Assembly (NCBI GenBank): GCA_016098155.1
Contig: JAAAJB010000440.1
Location: 1 to 30,645, forward strand
Length of the DNA: 30,645 nt
Source: Actinomortierella ambigua
Lineage: Eukaryota; Mortierellomycota; Mortierellomycetes; Mortierellales; Mortierellaceae
Direction of reading: 5' to 3'
The position numbers were made by a program, and so were the translations under genes. Positions 20,653 through 28,258 of this stretch are shown one piece after another. Each line of letters begins with the position of its first letter. Position 1 is the stretch's first letter. The notes beneath the pieces are model-generated. The model was not told where the DNA came from, did not search any database, and saw only the letters and a list, made by a program, of their open reading frames with translations.

Positions 20653-22552
20653 ATGGAAATCTCTCACCACGACCTGACCCAAAGGAACTTTGGCCGTCTA
20701 GTCAATAACGACACCCAGCACGACGTCAAGTTCTTTGTTGGTAACACCTGCTTTTATCGTTGCCAGAATAAAGCCGTCTCTTGACGACGCTCAACTATTC
20801 AACGCTAACGAAAAGTTAAACCTATCGCTCTTTATCAAATATCAGGAAAAGACGAAGTCGTCCGCTATGGCCACACCTTGATCTTGTCTGCGCAATGTCC
20901 ATATTTCGCTACCGCTTTTCAAGCGCACTGGAAGGAGGGATCCGAAGGAGTTTTTCGCAAACCTAACATCGAGCCCGAAGTCTTTGATATCATCCTTCAA
21001 TACCTATACACTGGTCAGTTGAAGGCTCCTTGGAATCTTATGACTCACCTCATCGAAGCTGCTCTGGAGCTCCAGCTGAACGAATTGGTATCGGGTTGCG
21101 AAGAGTTGGCTTGTCAGACCATCACAAGAGAGTCTGTCTATGCGATTATGACCTTTTCTTTCCGCCATGGCCTAAGCGAACTCCAATCGAAAGTGCTTGG
21201 GGTTTTCGATGAGAACGCACAGAGCTTGGTAGAGAGTGATGATCTGTTTACATTGGAGCCAGACGTTCTGGTCACGGTCCTCTCACGAGAGACGGCTGAC
21301 CTTGACGAGCTCACTGTATGGGAGACCATTGTCTGGTATGCCTATCATCGGAATGGCTATGATCACAAAGACTGTCCACTCATCCAATTCCCCGAGCCGC
21401 CTGGCCGTATTGTAGTCAAGGTGTCGAAAGATGATGGGATCGACCACCCAGAGTCCCCTGTCGTAGTTGGTAACTCTAGTTCCTGCACCAATGAATCTAC
21501 ACTCATCGACTTAAGCCTACATGATCCAACCATCGACGCAAAGGACGTTTTAGTTGACTTCAGGCAAGATCAATTCCTGAGCATGCGCGCCACTATCCGA
21601 CCCTTATTACCAGCCATCCGCCTTGCTGGTCTCGAACCGGTCGACTTTGCACGGCTCATGGAAGGCACTGGCCTCATCCCTGCTGATCTCTGTCGTCGCA
21701 TGTACAAGTATCATGCCTTGCCTGTCGGCTATCCAAATGATTTCCCCGGTCCTCGTCGGCCAGCCTCGACACTGCTGCCTCGCAAGCAGTTGTCGACGGT
21801 GTTATCGTGGATAATAGAAGCAATGACTGCGTCTGATGCTTCCAGCAAGCCATCATGGCAAGTAGACCGCTCCAATTCTCCTGTTTTTTCTTTTCATTTT
21901 TTTTTCGGATTGATATCTCGCATCCGAGAAAATAGCAATACTAATGATGAAAAGATTGGGCGGGGAATGGATGGCATTGTGAACACTCATTCTATTTTCT
22001 TAGTCGACCATTGCTGAAGGGTATCTTCAAGGCAACCGTACATGGCTTCGATTCCAAAGCATTTCATGCGCGGTGCGACCATCAAGGTCCAACACTCACT
22101 ATTGTGCACACTATAAGCGGCGTGGTAGTTGGCGGTTACAATGAAAACGACTGGACTTCGTCTGGGCACTACAGTTCTGCAACCAAGAACTTCCTCTTCC
22201 AATTCGACCCAAAGTGCAATCAGATGGAGCGTGGCGTCCTGAAGAGCAGCCATGATAGTCAATCGTCTGCTTCTTATAACTCCCAGCAACATGGCCCAGC
22301 CTTTGGGGCTGGGCACGACCTTGTGATCAGGGTAAGTAGACAGGACAAAGCCACACAAACGTGTGTACACAGTTGAGGATTATTGCCATTCTAGAGTCTC
22401 ATGACCTCTTGCCTTCCTATTTTGATAACACCTAATTTAAGGATGGGAAAATAGTAATAATGGAGTCATACTCATACAAGAATGTCCACTGGCTCATGTA
22501 TCAGACTACAGTAAGCGACTATGAAGTATTCGCTTTTCCCCGCCGACACTAG
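20653..22552 (+). CDS. BTB-BACK-TLDc protein B
   Basis: Exons 20653-20740, 20846-21857, 22004-22331 and 22442-22552 give 512 residues. The start reads MEISHHDLTQ, aligned with MNIS in the other copies. BTB: DVKFFVG/KDEVVRYGHTLILSAQCPYF and FRKPNIEPEVFDIILQYLYTG. BACK-like: SELQSKVLGVFDENAQSLVE to ELTVWETIVWYAYHRNG. TLDc: IFKATVHGFDSKAFHARCD, TLTIV, VVVGGYNENDW, NFLFQFD, DYEVF. Intron 2 (21858-22003) begins GCAAGT rather than GT: the exon ends TG and continues T at 22004, giving the phase 2 junction seen in gene A. The protein ends PRRH, without the CAAX-like end of C and E. Intron 2 sequence is closest to that of gene D. Confidence 0.83.
21858..22003 (+). other. GC-AG intron 2 of BTB gene B
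   Basis: The donor is TG|GCAAGTAG and the acceptor TTTTCTTAG. Gene A has AG|GTAAAA at the same codon and phase. An alternative, GT four bases further on (GTAGAC) with the AG of CTGAAG, also keeps frame but has a weak donor and no pyrimidine tract, and it removes a proline conserved in gene A. Confidence 0.7.
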
Positions 22553-22764
22553 ATTCGATGCCTTGCAAGAAACAAGGAGCCCCTCCGAGTTGGATGGCTC
22601 GCAGACTATTGGAATAACTGCACACGAAACCTTGAATATTTTTTTCTTTATTATAATAATACATTTCCTTGAGCATCCTCCCGACTAACAAATCTTATTG
22701 AAGGTAGTCTACTGTCTGCGATGCATCATCCACAATCACGCAATCCCACTGCAGGTGGACCATC

Positions 22765-22848
22765 GTGACTTCTCGTTCAATTTTCAAATGTTGACTTTAC
22801 GCCCATCTTTTTCTCACACACAAACCATTGCCCCTGGTTTCTCCCACG
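22765..22848 (+). promoter_or_regulatory. C/D/E-type upstream region of BTB gene C
   Basis: GTGACTTCT (22765), then TTCAA, a pyrimidine-rich CCATCTTTTTCTCACAC and the 17-base CCCCTGGTTTCTCCCAC just before the ATG. The same elements in the same order precede genes D and E at spacings of 96 and 107 bp to the ATG, against 84 here. Confidence 0.55.
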
Positions 22849-24805
22849 ATGAACATCTCACGCCACAACCAGCTCCAAGTCGACTTGGGCCGTCTTGTTA
22901 ACAACGAGACCCAGAGCGACATTAAATTTGTCATTGGTAATGTCTTTTTCTTATTTCAGTATGGCCAATGGGATCGCACACCCCTGACGAGACAATATCT
23001 TCGACCACTAACCGAAAAACCAATACATCGCCTTATTCCATCCATCTTGCTTCCAGGTAAAGATGAGACTATCCGCTATGGCCACTCTGCGATTTTGTCT
23101 GTGCGATGTCCATACTTCGCTACCGCGTTGAAGGCGCACTGGAAGGAGGCGTCGGAGGGAGTCTTTCGTAAACCTAACATCGAGCCTGAGGTGTTTGATA
23201 TCATCCTCCAGTACCTGTACACTGGTCAGCTGAAGGCTCCATGGGATCTCCTTACTCAACTCATTGAAGCTGCTCTGGAACTCCAACTGGGCGACTTGGT
23301 ATCGGGATGCGAAGAATATGCTAGTCAGGCCATCACAGAAGAGACCGTCTTCCGAATCATAGCCATGTCTTTTCGCCATGATCTGAGTGAGCTCCAATCA
23401 AAAGTGCTTGAGTTCTTTGATGAGAACGCTCGGAGCTTGGTAGAGATTGACGATCTGTTTACATTGGATCAAGATACTCTGGTTATGATTCTCTCACGAG
23501 ACACGGTTGAACTTGACGAGCTCGAGATATGGGAGACCATTGTCCGGTATGCATATCACCGGAATGGCCATGATCACGAAGGCTGTCCGCTTCTTCAGTT
23601 CCCCTATCCTCCTGGCCGTATTGTAGTCAAGGTGTCGAAGGTTGATGAGGTTTACCTCCAGGAGTCCCCTGCCATGATTGGTAGTCGTGCGTATTCCACC
23701 GATGAATCGTCTCTCCTCGACTATGGCTTAGGTGACACATCCGTCGGCTCAAAGGATGTTGTGGTTGTCCTTCGTCAAGACCATTTCCAGAACTTGCGGG
23801 CCACCGTTCAACCTTTATTGCCAGCCATCCGTCTTGTCAACCTCGAGGCGGCTGATTTTGCTCGGTGCATAGAAGGCACCGGCCTCATCCCCGCTGATCT
23901 CTGCCGTCGCATGTATAGATACTATGCCTTGCCTATCGGTCATCCAGAGTACTTCCCCAGTCCTCGTCGGCCACGCTCGAAACTACTGCCTCACAGGCAG
24001 TGGTTGACATTGTTGTCGTGGATAGCAGAAGCAGCGATCATGCCTGGCGCTTCCAACAATCCATCGCGGCAAGTAGACCGCCCCAATTTCTTTTATTTTA
24101 CTCCTCATATTTTGGATGAATATCTCACAGCCAAGAGGATAGCAGTACTAATGGCAATGAGATTGGGGGGGGGGAATGTCTGTATTTTGAACATTCACTA
24201 TATTTTCTAGTCGACCATTGCTGAAGTGTATCTTCAAGGCAACCGTACATGGCTTCGATTCCAAGGCATTTCATGCGCGGTGCGACTACCAAGGCCCAAC
24301 ACTCACTATTGTGCATACTAGAAACGGCGTGGTAGTTGGCGGCTACAATGAGAACGACTGGACTTCGTCTGGCCACTATAGCTCTGCAACCAAGAACTTC
24401 CTTTTCCTGTTCAACCCGCACACCAACCAGATGGCGCGTGCCGTCCTGAAGAACGACCGCGCGAGCCAATTGTTTTCTTCTTACGGCTACCATAGATGCG
24501 GGCCAGCCTTTGGGGGTAGACCCAGATATGGCTTTGCGAATGAGTACGACTTTGTGATCGCACAGGTAATTAGGCACGACAATGAACAAATACAAACACG
24601 AACGTGCGTATACAGTCCACGATTACCTGTCAGAATCTCACACATTCTCGTCTTCGTTTTCCAGGACGGAAAAACCGTAACAATGTTGTCGCGCTCATAC
24701 GAAGGTATCTCCTGGGTCCCAGACCAATACACAATAAGCGACTATGAGGTGTTGGCAATTTCAACGATCAAGAAGCCACCTCAGCGTGGGTGTCTCATTG
24801 CATGA
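22849..24805 (+). CDS. BTB-BACK-TLDc protein C with CAAX-like end
   Basis: Exons 22849-22936, 23057-24068, 24211-24565 and 24665-24805 give 531 residues. Domain order is BTB (DIKFVIG/KDETIRYGHSAILS, FRKPNIEPEVFDIILQYLYTG), BACK-like (EETVFRIIAMSFRHDLSELQ to ELEIWETIVRYAYHRNG) and TLDc (IFKATVHGFDSKAFHARCD, VVVGGYNENDW, NFLFLFN, DYEVLAI). It ends KKPPQRGCLIA: Cys, two aliphatic residues, Ala, a good match to the CAAX prenylation signal with basic residues just before it. Within TLDc it has a short insertion (RPRYGFANEY) absent from B, D and E. Intron 2 starts CG|GCAAGT. Intron 1 is 120 nt and open in frame, so retention would insert 40 residues in the BTB domain. Exon 2 is nearly identical to gene E in its 3' half. 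Confidence 0.85.
24069..24210 (+). other. GC-AG intron 2 of BTB gene C
   Basis: Donor CG|GCAAGTAG, acceptor TATTTTCTAG, phase 2. The sequence differs at only a few positions from intron 2 of gene E, showing very recent common origin or conversion, and contains an eleven-base G run that is interrupted in E. Confidence 0.72.
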
Positions 24806-25008
24806 GCGCACTGATAGCCCATAATACTCTTAATGAAGTACCCTGTTGTATACTACCTAGTATTGATTGTAATTGGTCATTTAGGACAATAATAAGTGCA
24901 GGTAGTCACGATTTTTTTCATAGCTGTTACCGTAATGGCTCAAGTAAAGCACAACGCTTCGCCGCTCCCTGTTTAAGGGATACACAAAGTCGACATGTTC
25001 GTCCTACG
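24806..25008. other. Intergenic region C-D
   Basis: About 200 bp without a gene. The first 40 bp after the stop (GCGCACTGATAGC and onward) match the sequence after gene E, and GTAATGGCTCAAGTAAAGCA near 24932 matches GTAATGGCTCGAGTAAAGTA after gene E, so the 3' flank was copied with the gene. Confidence 0.6.
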
Positions 25009-25104
25009 TGACTTCTTTTTCAAGTCTTTAAGAAATGCTTCTACACCCATTTTTTTCTTCCCACACTTATCATTGCCCGCGGTTTCTCCCACACCTCATC
25101 AACT
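25009..25104 (+). promoter_or_regulatory. C/D/E-type upstream region of BTB gene D
   Basis: GTGACTTCT at 25009, TTCAAGTCTTTAA, then CCATTTTTTTCTTCCCACAC, and GGTTTCTCCCACAC shortly before the ATG, in the same order as genes C and E. This is notable because the 3' part of gene D otherwise groups with gene B. Confidence 0.55.
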
Positions 25105-26979
25105 ATGAACATCTCGCGCCACAACCGACTTCAATTCGACTTCGGTCGTTTTGTTAATAGCAAGAACCAAAGCGACATTAAATTCGTCATCGGTAATATC
25201 TTTTTGCTTTTCAATATGGCCACTGCGATGACATACCCTTGAGGAGACTTTATCGTCAATCACTGACCACATAGCCTTGCTTTGTCCATCTTGTTTTCAG
25301 GGAGAGATGAGGCTGCTCGCTATGGCCACTCTCAGATTTTGTCTGCACGATGCCCATACTTTGCTGCCGCCTTTCAAGCGCACTGGAAGGAGGCGTCCGA
25401 AGGAATCTTTCGCAAGCCCAACATCGAGCCTGAGGTGTTTGACATCATCCTTCAGTACCTATACACTGGTGAGATCAAGGCACCCTGGGATCTCATTCCT
25501 CAGCTCATCGAGGCCGCTCAGGAACTCCAACTGAGCGACTTGGTATCGGATTGCGAAGAATATGCCTGTCAGTCCATCACAGAAGAGACCGTCTTCCAAA
25601 TCATAGCCATGTCTTTTTGCCATGACCTGAGCAAACTCCAATCGAAGGTGTTTGAGTTCTTCGATCAGAACGCACAGAGCTTGGTAGAGATTGACGATCT
25701 GTTCACATTGGATCATGACACTCTGGTTAAGGTTCTCTCGCGAGACACGGCTGACCTTGACGAACTCACTGTATGGAAGACCATTGTCCGGTATGCATAT
25801 CACCGGAACGGCTATGATCACAAATGCTGTCCACTCCTCCAGTTCCCCAAGCCGCCTGGTCGTATGATAGTCGAGGTGCCAACAGCTAGTGAGGTCAGCG
25901 ACCAGGAGCCCGCTATCATGGTTGGTAGCCCTGCGTGTTCCACCGATGAGTCGACTCTCATCGACTATTGCCTAGGTGATACACCCATCGACTCGAAGGA
26001 TGTTGTGGTTGTCCTTCATGAAGACCACTTCCAGAACTTGCGTGCCACTATCCATCCCTTATTGCAAACCATCGACTTCGTCAACCTTGATGTAATAGAC
26101 TTTGCTCGGTGCATAGAAGGTACTGGTCTCATCCCTGCTGACCTCTGCCGTCGCATGTACAAACACCATGCCTTGCCTATCAGCCATCCGAAAGACTTCC
26201 CCAGTCCTCGTCGACCTGCCTCGACACTGCTGCCTCGCAAGCAGTTGTCGACGTTGTTGTCGTGGATAGTGGAAGCAATGACCGTGTCTGGCGCTTCAGA
26301 AAAATCATCATGGCAAGTGGACCACTCCAATTTCTTCATTTTTTTTGGATGGATATCTCACATCCAAGAAAATAGAAATACTAATGATGAAGAGATTGGG
26401 CGGGGAATGTATGGTATCGTGAACACTCATTTTATTTTCTTAGTCGACCAGTGCTGAAGAGTCTCTTCAAGGCGACCGTACATGGCTTCGATCCCAAGAC
26501 ATTTCATGCGCGGTGCGACCACAAAGGCCCAACTCTCACTATTGTGCGCACCTCAAGCGGCGTGGTGGTTGGCGGCTACAATGAGAACGACTGGACCTCC
26601 TCTGGCCAATATAGCTCCGCAACTAAGAACTTCCTCTTCCAATTCAATCCACATACAAATGTGATGGCGCGTGCCGTCCTGACCAATGGGTCCAGTACTT
26701 CATATGGTGCTTTCAACTACCCAAAGGTTGGCCCAGCTTTTGGGGGAGGGAGCGACCTTGTGATCACTGAAGTAAGTAGCTATGACAATGAGAAAATGCG
26801 AACGCGCGTACAAAGTTGGCGAATATTGCCATTTCAGCGTCTCATACATTCTCATCTTCATTCTCAAGGACGGAAAGACCGTAACAATGAATTCATACAC
26901 ATACGGAAGTATGTCTTGGTTCCAAAATCGATGCACAATAAGCGATTATGAAGTATTGGCAATTCCTCGCCAACGATAA
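25105..26979 (+). CDS. BTB-BACK-TLDc protein D, mosaic copy
   Basis: Exons 25105-25192, 25301-26312, 26444-26771 and 26869-26979 give 512 residues. BTB: DIKFVIG/RDEAARYGHSQILSARCPYF; BACK-like: EETVFQIIAMSFCHDLSKLQ; TLDc: LFKATVHGFDPKTFHARCD, VVVGGYNENDW, NFLFQFN, DYEVLAI, ending PRQR. The first half of exon 2 reads like C/E (EETVFQIIAMSF, VEIDDLFTLD), whereas ADLDELTVW, NGYDHK, PRRPASTLLPRKQLST and VEAMT read like B, and the stretch VVVVL..DHFQNLRAT is C/E-like again. Intron 2 starts TG|GCAAGT and resembles that of B. Relative to C/E, 27 nt are present at 26965-26991 and contain the in-frame TAA stop; the sequence for STIKKPP survives downstream of it. Confidence 0.84.
26313..26443 (+). other. 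GC-AG intron 2 of BTB gene D
   Basis: Donor TG|GCAAGTGG, acceptor TATTTTCTTAG, phase 2. The body aligns with intron 2 of gene B (shared AATACTAATGATGAA and GATTGGGCGGGGAATG) better than with C or E. Confidence 0.72.
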
Positions 26980-27186
26980 GGCGGAAGTCGGTCAACGATC
27001 AAGAAGCCGCCTCCCCTTCCCTCCAACGAGGGTTTTTTGGTGTGAACGACCCTTATGATGAACGCGGACTAGTGTTGTATACTACTTAACCCTGGCGCCT
27101 TTGTTTTAGCTAGTTGTATTAATTGGTCAAAAGGAATGAAGCCACTGCTGAGTATTTTTTTATAACTGCAGCATTTCATCGTCTTG

Positions 27187-27435
27187 TTGTCTCGAGTAAA
27201 GTGCTACAAAGCTATTTATGCAAGCCTTTTGGGGGTGGGATGGTTTGCCATAGATCAACGAAGAAAACCCATGCAAAATGACTGCGTTGCTCTCAAGGAA
27301 GGAGTATATGCAAAAGATATGAAAGCAATACAACAACATAAAATGAAGAGGATATGTGCAAGTCGAAGAATGTGTGTGTAGACGATGATGGAAATGGAGG
27401 GAAGGGGGGCAAGGATGTCAAAGGGAAACGAAAAC
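27187..27435. repeat. 3' flank block shared by genes D and E (copy 1)
   Basis: From CTCGAGTAAAGT to the AAAACAAAACTCC region, this non-coding block matches 30304-30545 downstream of gene E with scattered substitutions (shared GAAAACCCATGCAAAAT, GGAGTATATGCAAAAGA, ACATAAAATGAAGA, TGTGCAAGTCGAAGA). Homology ends within about 15 bp of the stop codon of the minus-strand remnant at 27449. Confidence 0.8.
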
Positions 27436-27448
27436 AAAACTCCCCAGT

Positions 27449-28063
27449 TTAGATTCCATCGACATCGATTTCCTCGTCATCCTCTTCGCTATCAGCGCTC
27501 ATCACAACCATCGTCTCCTCGCAAATTGCCATCGCTGCAAGCGGTGCTGACACTGCTGCCGTCACTGTCACCACCGTAATAGAGGAGGTTGGCGACGCCG
27601 ACGAGGGCATCGAAGCCTTGCTGGTTATCCGGCGACCCTTGCCTGTGCCACCGCCGCCGACACCTGCTCCTTGGCCTGTGACACGTTTCCGCTTGCAGTG
27701 GATCGACGAAGGTCCCCAAGAGTCCTCCTCCTCCTCATACGTGTACACAAACTCGCCTGTCGACGTCGAAGGCGACGGTCGCTTCGCGATCGATCGGCGG
27801 CCCTTCGGCGGCGATTGCACTACAGGCGATGGCGAGTTGTTGGACGAGCTTGCCGAAGACGTCTGCGAAAGGACAGTTCAGGCAGCAGCAGCCGCGGTAG
27901 CAGCGGCGGCGGCAGCAGCAACCTTCCAGTCCTCCTCTTCGCGAGCAAGCCGAGCCTTCTCTGCAGCTGCTGCACGTTCACGGTCCTGATGAGCAGCCAG
28001 GATCGTACCCATTGTCTGAATGCAGCACGACTCGACATACTGTTACCGACTACGTGGTGTCTA
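27449..28063 (-). pseudogene. GC-rich 3' gene remnant between BTB genes D and E
   Basis: On the minus strand one frame runs from about 28037 to the TAA at 27449, broken by one in-frame TGA at 27880-27878. Before the stop it reads MGTILAAHQDRERAAAAEKA, then LAREEEDWKV and an Ala run; after it SQTSSASSSNNSPSP, TGEFVYTYEEEEDSWGP, IHCKRKRVTG, a Gly-rich stretch and a very acidic end (SADSEEDDEEIDVDGI). An acceptor-like GTAACAG precedes TATGTCGAG at the 5' limit. The charged, low-complexity sequence would fit the C-terminal part of a nuclear protein, but I do not recognise the family. GC content is clearly higher than in the flanking BTB genes. Being cut off by the gene E promoter, it is probably a truncated leftover. 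A short active gene on either side of the TGA is possible. Confidence 0.45.
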
Positions 28064-28145
28064 ATATGACAGCGCTTACGCCCGAGCTTCATGGAAACTC
28101 TAGGTCGCCCTTGAACTATGTCGTGTCTCACATGCTCTACGCCCG
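28048..28145. repeat. Imperfect direct repeat pair upstream of gene E
   Basis: The segment 28048-28085 (CTACGTGGTGTCT ... TACGCCCG) is repeated imperfectly at 28114-28145 (CTATGTCGTGTCT ... TACGCCCG). It lies between the minus-strand remnant and the gene E promoter, at the edge of the duplicated block. Confidence 0.5.
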
Positions 28146-28151
28146 TCCGAT

Positions 28152-28258
28152 GTGACTTCTTTTCAAATCTTTAAATCTTGTACACTTTCGGCCACTTTTT
28201 CTTCCCACACAAATCCTTGCCCCTGGTTTCTCCCACACTTATTTCAGCTGTGTCAACG
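28152..28258 (+). promoter_or_regulatory. C/D/E-type upstream region of BTB gene E
   Basis: GTGACTTCT (28152), TTTCAAATCTTTAAA, CCACTTTTTCTTCCCACACA and CCCCTGGTTTCTCCCAC (28220-28236) occur in the order found before C and D. An extra 20-odd bases separate the last element from the ATG. Confidence 0.55.

Noticed and set aside
21858..22017. Read-through of intron 2 in gene B as the true C-terminus
   Set aside because: It would remove the TLDc domain, which is intact and in frame downstream in all five copies; kept only as a possible splice variant.
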